Both the position numbers and the translations under genes were made by a program. Below are positions 42,019 to 50,799 of a stretch of 64,000 bases of DNA, one piece after another (positions within the stretch are counted from its first letter, which is position 1; each line of letters opens with the position of its first letter). The DNA is from Pseudoduganella guangdongensis (GTDB taxonomy: Bacteria; Pseudomonadota; Gammaproteobacteria; Burkholderiales; Burkholderiaceae_D). Location of the stretch: assembly GCF_009857475.1 (NCBI RefSeq), contig NZ_WWCJ01000004.1:62001-126000 (forward strand), written 5' to 3'. The notes under the pieces are model-generated. The model saw only the letters and a list, made by a program, of their open reading frames with translations. It was not told where the DNA came from and searched no databases.

Positions 42019-43968
42019 ATGACAGATTTTGACGACGACGAACAGCTGGTGAACGAATTGGGCCTGACGGCCCGCGGCATCCAGCTGGCCAAGCAGGAAG
42101 GCCGGGTCTTCCTGCGTTTTACCGGTAGCGTGCAGCTGGACGGCTTGCGCATTCCCTACGACCTGGTGCCGCAGCAGGGCGTGCTGGCCAAGCCCTCCAA
42201 ATGGCGCAAGCTGGAACGCGAAGGGCGCGCCGCCTTGTTGCTGGAACGCGGCAGCGAGGCGGCGCACGCGGCCCTGCACGCCGACGTGGAAGCCTTTGCC
42301 GCCGACCTGCGCGAAGAGTGCGACGACTACGGCATGAAGCCGATGGACTTCCTGCACGCGCTGGAAGACATGCAGTCGTCGGAACCTGCCGGTCAGGTGT
42401 TCGACCGCATCCGCCAGCGCCTGGAGCACGCGGTGGAGCGCCACCGCGAAGAGCGCCACGCCGAACGCACACGCCAGAGCATCAACCTGGCCGAGTATCC
42501 CGACACCTTTGAAGTGGCGCGCCGCCTGCCGCGCAAATTCATCGCCTACCTTGGCCCCACCAATTCCGGCAAGACGCACAAGGCCATGGAAGCGCTGGCC
42601 AAGGCGCGCAGCGGCGTTTATCTGGCGCCCCTGCGCCTGCTGGCGCTGGAGAACTACGAGCGCCTGCAAGCGGCCGACCCCGACCTGAAGGTCAGCCTGG
42701 TGACCGGCGAAGAGCGCCGCATCGAGGAGGGCGCCACCCACATCGCCAGCACGGTCGAAATGCTCGACACGCGCACACCGGTCGAGGTGGCGGTGATCGA
42801 CGAGATCCAGATGCTGTCCGACCGCGACCGAGGCGCCGCCTGGACCGCCGCCGTGTGCGGCGCGCCGGCACGCACCGTGTACCTGGTGGGCGCGGCGGAA
42901 GCGCGGCGCGCGGTGGAGGCGCTGGCCGAGCGCCTCGAATGCGAGATCGAAGTGCATATCCTCAAGCGCAAGGCACCGCTGTCGATGGAGCCGTCCGCCG
43001 TGCGCAAGCTCAAGTCCCTGCGCAAGGGCGACGCCGTGATCGCCTTCTCGCGGCGCGACGTGCTGATGTGGCGCGACATGGTCACCGAGGCCGGGCTGTC
43101 TGTAGCCACGGTGTACGGCAACCTCTCGCCCGAGGTGCGGCGCGCCCAGGCGCAACGTTTCCGCGACGGCCAGGCCGACGTGGTGGTGGGCACCGACGCC
43201 ATTGCCATGGGCCTGAACCTGCCGATCCAGCGCGTGGTGATGACCACCACCGTCAAGTACAACGGCGTCGAGGAAGAAGAGATCCCGGCCGCCTTGGCGC
43301 GTCAGATCGCCGGCCGGGCAGGGCGCTACGGTGTGCACGAGGAAGGCCACGTCGCGGGCTACGACGACGAAACGCACAACGTGATGCGTTCCCTGCTGAA
43401 GGAAAAGCTGCCGCCGCTGAAGGCCACCGGCTTTGCCGTGGCGCCGACGCTGGAGCACTTGCACCGCATCGCCGCCGTCACCGGCGAGGATTCACTGGCG
43501 CGCCTGCTTAAGCGCTTTGTGCACAACATCGACGTGCCGGACGGCTTCTTCTTCCCGCGCATCACGGAGGAGCAGTTCGAACGCGCCGAATGGCTCGACA
43601 CCCTGCCGCTCTCGGTGGCCGACAAGTTCACGCTGTCGCTGGTGCCGGTGTCGTCGCGCGTGGTCACCTTGCAAAAGGCCTGGGAGCACTGGTGCGTTTC
43701 GCTCTCGCGCCAGCGCGTAACGCGCCTGCACGCCGGCGATCAGCCGTCCGGCTGGATGAACCTGCAGGAGGCGGAGGACGCCTGCCGCCTGTATTCGGCC
43801 TACGCCTGGATTGGCTACCGTCTACCGGATTACTTCCCCGACGTGGCACTGGCGCTCGATATGTCGCGCTCCGCCTCGGCCCGCGTCGACAGCATCCTGC
43901 AAGACCAGAACAGCGCCAACCGCCGCCGCCAGCAGGGCGGCTTCGGGCGCCGCAATGGCCGCCGTTAG
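42019..43968 (+). CDS. Suv3-like DEAD/DEIQ-box RNA helicase
   Basis: A 649-residue ATP-dependent helicase of the bacterial/mitochondrial Suv3 type. Walker A is LGPTNSGKTHKAME near residue 180, the DExx box is VAVIDEIQMLSDRDRGAAW, and motif VI is QIAGRAGRYG. C-terminal Suv3 segments (PDGFFFPRITEEQFERAEWL) and a basic Gln/Arg tail (RRRQQGGFGRRNGRR) follow. Mitochondrial Suv3 works with a 3'-5' exoribonuclease in RNA turnover, so a role in RNA decay is likely; the partner is not nearby. The start ATG lies 10 bases after a TATAAT hexamer, giving a very short leader. Confidence 0.9.
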   Translation: MTDFDDDEQLVNELGLTARGIQLAKQEGRVFLRFTGSVQLDGLRIPYDLVPQQGVLAKPSKWRKLEREGRAALLLERGSEAAHAALHADVEAFAADLREECDDYGMKPMDFLHALEDMQSSEPAGQVFDRIRQRLEHAVERHREERHAERTRQSINLAEYPDTFEVARRLPRKFIAYLGPTNSGKTHKAMEALAKARSGVYLAPLRLLALENYERLQAADPDLKVSLVTGEERRIEEGATHIASTVEMLDTRTPVEVAVIDEIQMLSDRDRGAAWTAAVCGAPARTVYLVGAAEARRAVEALAERLECEIEVHILKRKAPLSMEPSAVRKLKSLRKGDAVIAFSRRDVLMWRDMVTEAGLSVATVYGNLSPEVRRAQAQRFRDGQADVVVGTDAIAMGLNLPIQRVVMTTTVKYNGVEEEEIPAALARQIAGRAGRYGVHEEGHVAGYDDETHNVMRSLLKEKLPPLKATGFAVAPTLEHLHRIAAVTGEDSLARLLKRFVHNIDVPDGFFFPRITEEQFERAEWLDTLPLSVADKFTLSLVPVSSRVVTLQKAWEHWCVSLSRQRVTRLHAGDQPSGWMNLQEAEDACRLYSAYAWIGYRLPDYFPDVALALDMSRSASARVDSILQDQNSANRRRQQGGFGRRNGRR

Positions 43969-44038
43969 GCACTCACCACGTGCGCGCGCAGCGCCGTAGC
44001 AGAAAGCCATGACTTGCACGCTACGCCCAAGTCGTTCC

Positions 44039-45063
44039 TTAATACTTCGGCGGCCCATTTGGTTCAGGTGCGATCGCATCGCTAATGCCTGACCATTCCG
44101 GCAAGGGCGCGGGAGGCAGAGGAAGCACTGAATCCAGGCGGGTTAGCTTCAGATCGGGATTGATTGCCAGTGCATCCGCGATAGCTTCATAGCGGCGGCC
44201 GCGTTCAGCGTCGGCGCGAATTCCAAGCAGTATTAGTGTTTCCTTTTCCTTGTCTCTATCGTTTGGCCAATGACCTTCTGCAAACAGCAACCACAATGTG
44301 GCCGCGCAGTCTGAACTTCCAAGCTTCGCTCCCTCGTGATAATAGGTGACGGAATCTTCAATTCTGCCGTCCACTCTAGCATCCATGCCGAGGGCATAGG
44401 CAGCCGGGCCATGCCCCTGCATATAGGCGCAATTATGCATTGTCTTTTCGTCTTCAAGACGGCCAGCGTCTCGATAGATGCTGGCCAACGCCATCTGCGC
44501 TTCCGGACTGCCAAGTTCTGCTGCTCGCAGATAATAGGCCCAAGCGAGATCTTCGTCGCGAGGAACGCCGCCGTATCCGTGCTCATAGGCCACGCCAAGG
44601 TCATACAGCCCCCACGGTTGCCCCGCTTTGGCAGCCATTCGCTGTATCTCTATAGCTTTTTCTGGCGCCGCATCAAGCACATGGTTAGTTTTAAGTGACC
44701 CTAGTCCGTATAAATGGAAATGGGCCAATAGCGCACGCGCACCCCAGTCGCCCAAGTCGGCTGCTTTTCTGACATCGGTTAGTATCCGCGTAGCTTCCTG
44801 GTGGGTGAGTTCCCAGCCAATTTTGCTGCGCCACAGTCTTCGGGCCTCGATGTAGAGATGGTATGCGGCAGGGTCACGATGAGGCGGCATGTGTTCCCTC
44901 CAGCGACCACATGGCGGAAGAGGATCAGACAGGCTGAATTTTTTGAAGCCATCGGGCAATGCGCGCAAAGTTCTCTCCTCGATGAAACCATATAGAAAAA
45001 TACTGCTACCGGTCCAGAAAGCAGAGCCAGAAGGATCGTCCATCGTAAGCGGGCGTTCTTCAT
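44039..45063 (-). CDS. Sel1-repeat protein, likely effector immunity partner, with a frameshift
   Basis: The body encodes Sel1/TPR-like repeats (KAADLGDWGARALLAHFHLY; LYDLGVAYEHGYGGVPRDED; AELGSPEAQMALASIYRDAG). An ATG at 45063, two bases after the phospholipase stop, starts MKNARLRWTILLALLSGPVA, a basic-hydrophobic export or anchor segment. That frame and the repeat frame differ by one base; adding one A to the A5 run at 44996-45000 (plus strand) joins them as AVFFLYGFIEERTLRAL. The uncorrected repeat frame could start at 45043 or 45100, inside the phospholipase gene, without an export signal. Known immunity proteins of Tle5 phospholipases are Sel1-type. The break may be real or a sequencing error. 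Confidence 0.72.
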
Positions 45064-45065
45064 CG

Positions 45066-47012
45066 TTATATGACCGGCGAACCAGGTTTCCGGTTGACAT
45101 GAAATGGCAGCAATTGGCTTTCGAGGTGTTTGCCTTTGGCCTTCAAGCGACTGTTGTCTAATGCAAGGTCTTTCCATTTTCTTATCGTGCTTTTCATGTC
45201 GCCGAAGCGCTTCGGGCCGGGCTGGCCACTGCATTGGCTGAACAAATCAACGCGTAATTGGTAGGCAACGTCCTGCGCTTCGCTCAGCACATTAAGCTCG
45301 CTATCTAACGCCATGCTGCGTAGATTCAAATTGGCTGAACCGATCGTGAATGCGGCATCATCCACGATCGCCACCTTTGCGTGGATGTAAATCTCTTCGT
45401 AATCAGTGGGAAGCAGTTGTCCCTCCTTTTCTGCGCACGTCCACAACGAACCCATAAAGACGTTGATGCCATTGACGGATAGTTCGTCCGCAGTGATCGG
45501 TGGCCTTGCCCGCTGCTTCTTTGCCTCTGCGATTGCGTCCGCATGTTCGACGGGCATGGTGTGGCTCATGCCGATCCTGTTGGCCACATCGTAGGTGGGG
45601 AGATCCATGCCATCCTTCTCCGGTGTGGAGGTCAGGATGAACACGTATATTGGGTGGGGATATCCAGCTGCACGCAATTCGTGAACACATTCAAGCAGAT
45701 GTTCCGCCCAAGGCCTGTACTGGATGTATTGGTTTTGGATAAAGATGTAATTCTGCGCCTGCCTGTTAAAGTTGGCGTAGCACTCCTTGACCAATTTTTC
45801 GCAGTGAAGTGGCTGCGTGCGCAGCAATTGCACGTTGTGCCGGCCATCTCGCAAGCTGAGTGCGCGCAAATCGATCGTTTTGCGCCGCTCTATAAATCCG
45901 GGATCCATTTCCTGGTGCAGCTTGTCTTCCACCCAAATGAGCGTTTCCTTAGTGCCTGGGAAGAGCGTCGGTGGCACCCACCAGGCGAGCTTTTTGAACG
46001 TGGAGCTTGGGGGCTTGGACTCTGTCCAGGCTTGGCAGAAGTTATGGTTAAGGTCATACAGAATGGGGCCTTGCAGACGGCAGGAAACGTCTTGATAGGG
46101 CTTTGCCACATGGCTGTGCGCATCGATATGGGATTGGACCAGTTGCTCTTTTTTTCGTCGCTGCGCTTCGGATGGCTGGTTATGGAACCGGTCGTACTGC
46201 GGGCCCTGACTCCATGCCTCGTTCAGCACGTCTGCGTGTTCCTTTGCGTAGAAGCGTTCCCTGCGCATGTCACGGAACTTGTGTTCTTTGGTATCCCAGA
46301 AGTCAGTGATGAAGTTATGTCCCATGACGTAGCCCTTGGCCTGTTCGGGCATCTCATAGTCGATCAACACCATCTTCTGGTGGTGGGTCGCGTAAAGCTT
46401 GGATAGATTTGCCATTACCCCACTTGGTGCCGTTTCTCCCTCCAGTGATAGGTCAAGCAGGGAGCGTGGTACGCGTCTTACGTGCAGGTGGATGTTCCTT
46501 ATTTTGTTCGAGCTGACGGCCTTGTACCATTCCGCGTTATAAGCCTGGTGCGATTCGCTGTAGTAGTCATTGAAGACACAGTCGATGCTTGGGAAGCGGG
46601 TACCGTAATAGCCGGGGTTGTTTTTCATCGCTTCATGCGCGAAAAAATCATCGTGCCACACCAGTAAGCGAACTTTGACGCTGTCTTTGCCGCGCTCCGC
46701 GATCCTTTTCAGCAGGTCGCCGACGCGCGTGCCGGATTCCGCAGTTGCGCCGCGCACTAGCACCATGCCCGGGTCGAAGCCCCATGTGATGATGTCTACG
46801 CTGTGTTGCGCCTTCTCCAGATCCTCGGCGATTCTGGCGAAAACTTCCTCGCCGCAGATGAGCGGTTCGAGGGAGCACCCATAGCGCGGATAGTAGACTG
46901 GATACGATGCGCGGATAAACCAGGGCTGGGCGAGGCACTGGGCAGGCGGGCTATTGCTGCGATAGGAGAGCGACTGGGTGTACAGGTCCGCGTGTTTGTT
47001 CATCTCGGTCAT
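45066..47012 (-). CDS. Phospholipase D family protein, Tle5-like type VI effector candidate
   Basis: A 648-residue protein with two HKD motifs, HHQKMVLIDYE (H211, K213, D218) and IHAKVAIVDDAAF (H544, K546, D551), each followed by the Gly-Ser/Asn pair (IGSANLNLRSMALDSE). There is no signal peptide. Size and layout, and the following Sel1-repeat gene, match phospholipase D effectors of type VI secretion (Tle5 group), which hydrolyse phosphatidylethanolamine in target cells. I chose ATG 47012 with AAGGA upstream; the frame runs on through the tRNA gene and cannot be coding there. The codon usage is visibly A/T-richer than the flanks. No VgrG, PAAR or other T6SS gene is in the window. Confidence 0.85.
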   Translation of the reverse strand: MTEMNKHADLYTQSLSYRSNSPPAQCLAQPWFIRASYPVYYPRYGCSLEPLICGEEVFARIAEDLEKAQHSVDIITWGFDPGMVLVRGATAESGTRVGDLLKRIAERGKDSVKVRLLVWHDDFFAHEAMKNNPGYYGTRFPSIDCVFNDYYSESHQAYNAEWYKAVSSNKIRNIHLHVRRVPRSLLDLSLEGETAPSGVMANLSKLYATHHQKMVLIDYEMPEQAKGYVMGHNFITDFWDTKEHKFRDMRRERFYAKEHADVLNEAWSQGPQYDRFHNQPSEAQRRKKEQLVQSHIDAHSHVAKPYQDVSCRLQGPILYDLNHNFCQAWTESKPPSSTFKKLAWWVPPTLFPGTKETLIWVEDKLHQEMDPGFIERRKTIDLRALSLRDGRHNVQLLRTQPLHCEKLVKECYANFNRQAQNYIFIQNQYIQYRPWAEHLLECVHELRAAGYPHPIYVFILTSTPEKDGMDLPTYDVANRIGMSHTMPVEHADAIAEAKKQRARPPITADELSVNGINVFMGSLWTCAEKEGQLLPTDYEEIYIHAKVAIVDDAAFTIGSANLNLRSMALDSELNVLSEAQDVAYQLRVDLFSQCSGQPGPKRFGDMKSTIRKWKDLALDNSRLKAKGKHLESQLLPFHVNRKPGSPVI

Positions 47013-47144
47013 CGCAGCAGTCCTTAGCGTTGGGAGTGTGTTTGATGGGACGCAGGTAGGCAAGTATCGATCAACGGTTTGCGACCATATTGATCTTGCG
47101 CAAAAACTGGAGGGCACCGAGCGGGGAGGGGGAGGCGGGAAAAC

Positions 47145-47170
47145 AAAAAAGCCTCGTCCGAAGACGAGGC
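47145..47170 (-). terminator. Intrinsic terminator of the tRNA-Lys gene
   Basis: Stem GCCTCGTC (47151-47158) and GACGAGGC (47163-47170) with a CGAA loop (TTCG on the minus strand), followed by T6 on the minus strand. Confidence 0.92.
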
Positions 47171-47185
47171 TTTCCTGTTTCATTC

Positions 47186-47261
47186 TGGTAGGCCGTGCGG
47201 GGCTCGAACCTGCGACCAACGGATTAAAAGTCCGCTGCTCTACCAACTGAGCTAACGACCC
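47186..47261 (-). tRNA. tRNA-Lys (anticodon TTT)
   Basis: A 76-base cloverleaf read on the minus strand, 5' GGGTCGT with acceptor partner ACGGCCT, D-arm AGCTCAGTTGGTAGAGC, anticodon stem and loop CGGACTTTTAATCCG and T-arm GGTTCGAGCCCC. The CCA end is encoded. The anticodon is TTT, so it decodes Lys AAA/AAG. Its 3' end faces the phospholipase/Sel1 module, the usual orientation of tRNA-linked insertions, although no integrase is present. Confidence 0.97.
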
Positions 47262-47273
47262 GAAAGAGGCCGT

Positions 47274-47303
47274 ATTATATACAAGCTTCCCGCCGTTTGC
47301 CAA
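47274..47303 (-). promoter_or_regulatory. Promoter of tRNA-Lys
   Basis: On the minus strand, TTGGCA (47298-47303), an 18-base spacer and TATAAT (47274-47279). The transcription start would lie about 6-8 bases before the tRNA 5' end. Confidence 0.75.
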
Positions 47304-47316
47304 GAGGCTTTTTACA

Positions 47317-49080
47317 TCACCCCATGGCCGTGACTTTGAGCACTTCCTCCGCCGTGGTGACGCCGTCGATCACTTTGAGCGCGCCGGCGATGCGCAGCGG
47401 CTTCATGCCCTCGGCTACGGCCTGCTTGCGCAGGGCGGTGATATCGGTTTCCTCCTCCACCAGGGCGTTGAAGGATTCGCTGGTGGTGAGCAGCTCGTAG
47501 ATGCCGGTACGGCCCCGGTAGCCGGTCTGGCGGCAGTCCGGGCAGCCCACCGCGCGGTAGATCTGTTCTGGCTTGGCGAGGTTCCAGCCGCTGCTCAGGC
47601 CTTGCCAGATATCGTCGGCGATCTCGCCGCCGGTCTCCTTGCAGGCTTCGCACAAGGTGCGCACCAGGCGCTGCGCCATGATGCCGATCAGCGTCGCCTC
47701 CAGCATGTAATAGGGCACGCCCAGCTCCAGCAGGCGCATGACGGCCGACGGCGCGTCGTTGGTGTGCAGGGTGGACAGCACCAGGTGGCCGGTCAGCGCG
47801 GCCTGGATCGCCATTTCCGCCGTTTCCAGGTCGCGGATCTCGCCCACCATGATGATGTCCGGATCCTGGCGCATCAGCGCGCGCACGCCGTCGGCGAAGG
47901 TGAGGTCGATGCCTGGCTGCACCTGCATCTGGTTGAAGGACGCCTCCACCATTTCGATCGGGTCTTCCACCGTGCAGACATTGACCTCCGGCGTCGCCAG
48001 CGCCTTGAGCGTGGTGTACAGCGTGGTGGTCTTGCCCGAGCCGGTCGGGCCGGTCACCAGGATGATGCCGTGCGGGCGGTTGGTCAGCGCGTCCCAGCGC
48101 TGCGCGTCCTGCGGTGGGAAGCCCAGCTCCGGCAGGGTTTTCACCACCACTTCGGGGTCGAAGATACGCATTACCAGCTTCTCGCCGAAGGCGGTGGGCA
48201 GGGTCGACAGGCGCAGCTCGATTTCCTGGCCGCCGGCGGTGCGGGTCTTGATGCGGCCGTCCTGCGGGCGGCGCTTCTCGATCACGTCCATGCGGCCCAG
48301 CAGCTTGATACGCGCCGTCATGGCGATCATCACCACGGCCGGCACCTGGTACACCTGGTGCAGCACGCCGTCGATGCGGAAGCGAATGGTGCCCAGGTCG
48401 CGCTTGGGCTCCAGGTGGATATCGGATGCGCGCTGTTCAAAGGCGTACTGCCACAGCCAGTCCACGATATTGACCACGTGCTGGTCGTTGGCATCGACCG
48501 CCTTGTTGGTCTTGCCCATCTCCACCAACTGCTCGAAGTTATTGCGCAGCGCCACGTCCTGGCCGGTGTTCTTGTTGGCGATCTTGATCGACTTGGCGAG
48601 CGAGAAGAACTGCGAGGTGTACTGCGAAATATCGAGCGGATTGGCGATCACGCGCTTGATGATGCGGCGCGCCACCTTGGCGATTTCCGCCTCCCATTCA
48701 AGGGCGAAGGGATCGGCGGTGGCGACGATCAGCGTATCGGGCGTAATTTCCACCGGCAGGATGTTGAAGCGCGCCGCATAGCTGGCCGACATCACGTCTG
48801 CCACCTTGGTGAAGTCGATTTTCAGCGGGTCGATGCGGTAGAAGGGCAGGCGGGAGCGCTGCGCCACCCATTCGGTCAGCGCGTCCAGCGTGAGCAGCTT
48901 GCCGCTTTTGATTGAGATCAGCTTGCAGTGCGCCACGGCGCTGAGCGGATGCATGGCGCCCGGGGTGTTGCGCATGATGCCCTGGGCTTGCGCGTAATGC
49001 GCCTTGACGTCGGCTTTCTCGACCATTCCATCAGCCAGCAGCCAGGTGAAGATTACTTGTAGATCGAGTGCTTTTGCCAT
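47317..49080 (-). CDS. GspE/PilB-type secretion or type IV pilus ATPase
   Basis: A 587-residue type II/IV secretion traffic ATPase. The N-terminal GspE-like domain is followed by HVVNIVDWLWQYAFEQRASDIHLEPKRD, Walker A VTGPTGSGKTTTLYTTLKAL, the Asp box CTVEDPIEMV, Walker B DPDIIMVGEIRDLETAEMAI and the His box LVLSTLHTNDAPSAVMRLLE. Two cysteine pairs near the C-terminus (CEACKE, CPDC) form the zinc site of the GspE/PilB group. The first ATG is 49080 (MAKALDLQ); a TTG two codons upstream also exists. It lies eight bases after the spermidine-synthase-like gene, so they may be cotranscribed. Pilus or secretion genes are not adjacent. Confidence 0.93.
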   Translation of the reverse strand: MAKALDLQVIFTWLLADGMVEKADVKAHYAQAQGIMRNTPGAMHPLSAVAHCKLISIKSGKLLTLDALTEWVAQRSRLPFYRIDPLKIDFTKVADVMSASYAARFNILPVEITPDTLIVATADPFALEWEAEIAKVARRIIKRVIANPLDISQYTSQFFSLAKSIKIANKNTGQDVALRNNFEQLVEMGKTNKAVDANDQHVVNIVDWLWQYAFEQRASDIHLEPKRDLGTIRFRIDGVLHQVYQVPAVVMIAMTARIKLLGRMDVIEKRRPQDGRIKTRTAGGQEIELRLSTLPTAFGEKLVMRIFDPEVVVKTLPELGFPPQDAQRWDALTNRPHGIILVTGPTGSGKTTTLYTTLKALATPEVNVCTVEDPIEMVEASFNQMQVQPGIDLTFADGVRALMRQDPDIIMVGEIRDLETAEMAIQAALTGHLVLSTLHTNDAPSAVMRLLELGVPYYMLEATLIGIMAQRLVRTLCEACKETGGEIADDIWQGLSSGWNLAKPEQIYRAVGCPDCRQTGYRGRTGIYELLTTSESFNALVEEETDITALRKQAVAEGMKPLRIAGALKVIDGVTTAEEVLKVTAMG

Positions 49081-49088
49081 GTGCAACC

Positions 49089-49874
49089 TTATGCGAGTGC
49101 GGCTTTCAGTCCCTTGAGCCAGGACTTGGCGGGCAATTTGGTGTCGGCCACGATTTGCGCGGCGCGCTCGGCCAGCGCGGCAACGTCGATGGCGCGGCGG
49201 GTCTTGAAGGCGATGGCCACCACATTCCCGTCATGCACCTGCGGCAAAGAAACCACCTGCGCGAAAGCGAACTTCATCGCTTTCAGATTCTTGGCATAGC
49301 TTGGATGGTCGCCGAACAGGTTGATGGTCATGATGCCGTCGTCCGTCAGGCAGGCGGCGCAGGCCTGGTAGAACTCCGGCGTGTCGAGCACGGGGCCGCG
49401 CGCGGTGGCGTCGTACAGGTCGACCTGCAGCGCGTCGAGGGTGCCGTGGTGGTCGGGATTGGTGACGTAGTCCATCGCATCCATTTCCAGCACATTGAGG
49501 CGGCCGTCGTTGTCGGGCAGCTTGAACATGGAATAGCAGATGCCGACCACGGAAGGGTTCAGCTCCACCGCCGTCACCCGCGCCTCGGGGAAGGTCTTGT
49601 AGCAGAACTTGGTCAGCGCCCCGGTGCCCAGGCCTAGCTGGGCGACATGGCGCGGCGCGGGATTCCACAGCATCCAGGCCATCATTTGCTGCGCATACTC
49701 CAGCTCCAGCCAGTCCGGCTTGCGGATGCGCATCGCACCTTGCACCCACTCGGTGCCGAAATGCAGGTAGCGCACGCCGTCCAGTTCGGACAGGGTCACG
49801 GGCGCGAACTTAGGCTTGCGCGTCGCCGGACGCGAAGATTCTTCTTTTTCGATGGATTTACGTTTGATCAGCAT
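49089..49874 (-). CDS. Spermidine-synthase-like aminopropyltransferase/methyltransferase fold protein
   Basis: A 261-residue Rossmann protein. The SAM-binding-type glycine motif QLGLGTGALTKFCY, acidic strand AVELNPSVVGICY, and EMDAMDYVTN and VDLYDATARG loops match the polyamine aminopropyltransferase/methyltransferase fold. Classic SpeE active-site residues are only partly evident, so the reaction is uncertain; many short homologues of this kind in Burkholderiales are unassigned. The ATG is preceded upstream by a GGGGACGTACCCC repeat pair 38 bases away. It precedes the traffic ATPase by eight bases. Confidence 0.75.
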   Translation of the reverse strand: MLIKRKSIEKEESSRPATRKPKFAPVTLSELDGVRYLHFGTEWVQGAMRIRKPDWLELEYAQQMMAWMLWNPAPRHVAQLGLGTGALTKFCYKTFPEARVTAVELNPSVVGICYSMFKLPDNDGRLNVLEMDAMDYVTNPDHHGTLDALQVDLYDATARGPVLDTPEFYQACAACLTDDGIMTINLFGDHPSYAKNLKAMKFAFAQVVSLPQVHDGNVVAIAFKTRRAIDVAALAERAAQIVADTKLPAKSWLKGLKAALA

Positions 49875-49911
49875 AGCGGCATTATCCTTGCTTCCCAGCA
49901 AGCGCACAAAC

Positions 49912-49977
49912 AAAAAAAAATGGGACGTACCCCATTTTCCCGCGCCGCGGAAAAATGGGGTACGTCCCCATTTTTTT
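49912..49977. repeat. Inverted pair of GGGGACGTACCCC repeats
   Basis: Left copy AAAAATGGGACGTACCCCAT and the right copy in opposite orientation, separated by a GC-rich turn (CGCGCCGCGG). The left copy has lost one G. Same family as 6300-6320 and 28860-28927. It lies between a glycine-zipper gene and the spermidine-synthase-like gene, 38 bases before the latter's start. Confidence 0.9.
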
Positions 49978-49984
49978 GGAAACT

Positions 49985-50494
49985 TTAGTTGTGCATCGGT
50001 TCCACCGAGACGCGCAGGCGCACGCGCTGGCCGGGATCGAAGCTCATGAAGTTGGTGTAAATGCGGCCACGGTAGTCGTATTCCACGTTGTAGCCGGTGG
50101 TGCGGGTCTCATAGGCGTCCACCATGCGGCACTGCTTCACCGCCTGTTCCTGCACCGCGCCGGGCTGGACGTTGGCGTTGGCGCTGCGGTCGCCAATCAC
50201 GGCGCCGGCAATGGCGCCGGCGGCGGTGGCGGCGGTTTTGCCGCTGCCGGAGCCGACCTGGCTGCCGACCACGGCACCCAGTACGCCGCCCAGAATGGCG
50301 CCGCCGGCGGTGCGCTCGGCCGGTTGCTGGACTTGGACGTATTCCGTGCGGCATTCCTGGCGCGGACGGTTGATTTGCTCGGTCACCGGGGTGACCCGGG
50401 TGACGCGACCGTAGTCTTCAAAATCGGTGGCCTGCGCCAGGGGCAGGGCGCCCAGGCTCAGGGCGGCGAAGAGCAATTTAGTTTTGGTGTTCAT
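49985..50494 (-). CDS. Outer-membrane glycine-zipper (17-kDa-antigen-like) protein
   Basis: A 169-residue exported protein (signal peptide MNTKTKLLFAALSLGALPLA). The glycine-zipper 2TM segment AGGAILGGVLGAVVGSQVG and the following GAIAGAVIGDR are typical of the Rickettsia 17-kDa-antigen/SlyB-like family of envelope proteins. The C-terminal part is beta-rich with YNVEYDYRGRIYTNFM. There is no lipobox, so it may be a soluble or membrane-inserted protein. Upstream is a 305-base gene-free stretch, so it has its own promoter. A repeat pair lies just after the stop. Confidence 0.85.
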   Translation of the reverse strand: MNTKTKLLFAALSLGALPLAQATDFEDYGRVTRVTPVTEQINRPRQECRTEYVQVQQPAERTAGGAILGGVLGAVVGSQVGSGSGKTAATAAGAIAGAVIGDRSANANVQPGAVQEQAVKQCRMVDAYETRTTGYNVEYDYRGRIYTNFMSFDPGQRVRLRVSVEPMHN

Positions 50495-50799
50495 TTTATT
50501 TACCTCGTTTTCTATGGCGGCAGTTCGCTGGGTTTAATGGGAATTGCACGTGTTTATAGTAACGCCGGTATCCGTGGCCTTGCGGGAAGTAAGGCAACAA
50601 AATGTAACCCCATGCATTTGGGTTAATATGGTAGGTTTTTAACAAAACTTGCGTTAGGACTCACTTTCGGGTTGATTCATAGAGTACAACACGTTACCCT
50701 TATGGCGTGGAATCAGATTGACAGGGAGAAACGAAAGCTCCGGCCCCGGCGCATTGACCCGCCTGTGGCGTGTATTTGATAGGTCGATTTGAGGGAAAG
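50495..50799. other. Gene-free interval between glycine-zipper gene and barstar
   Basis: About 305 bases without a supportable gene. It holds A/T-rich stretches and one hairpin-capable repeat, TAACCC (50605-50610) and GGGTTA (50620-50625). It probably carries the divergent promoters of the two flanking genes. I could not place them with confidence. Confidence 0.5.

Noticed and set aside
44000-47261. Integrase or att direct repeat marking the phospholipase module
   Set aside because: I looked for a copy of the tRNA-Lys 3' end near 44 kb and saw none, and no integrase gene is present.
47013-47303. N-terminal extension of the phospholipase through the tRNA-Lys gene
   Set aside because: The extension is a translation of the tRNA on its own strand, with no ribosome site; the protein starts normally at 47012.
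50495-50799. Small RNA in the gene-free interval
   Set aside because: There is one weak hairpin and no clear promoter-terminator pair, so I do not claim an RNA gene.
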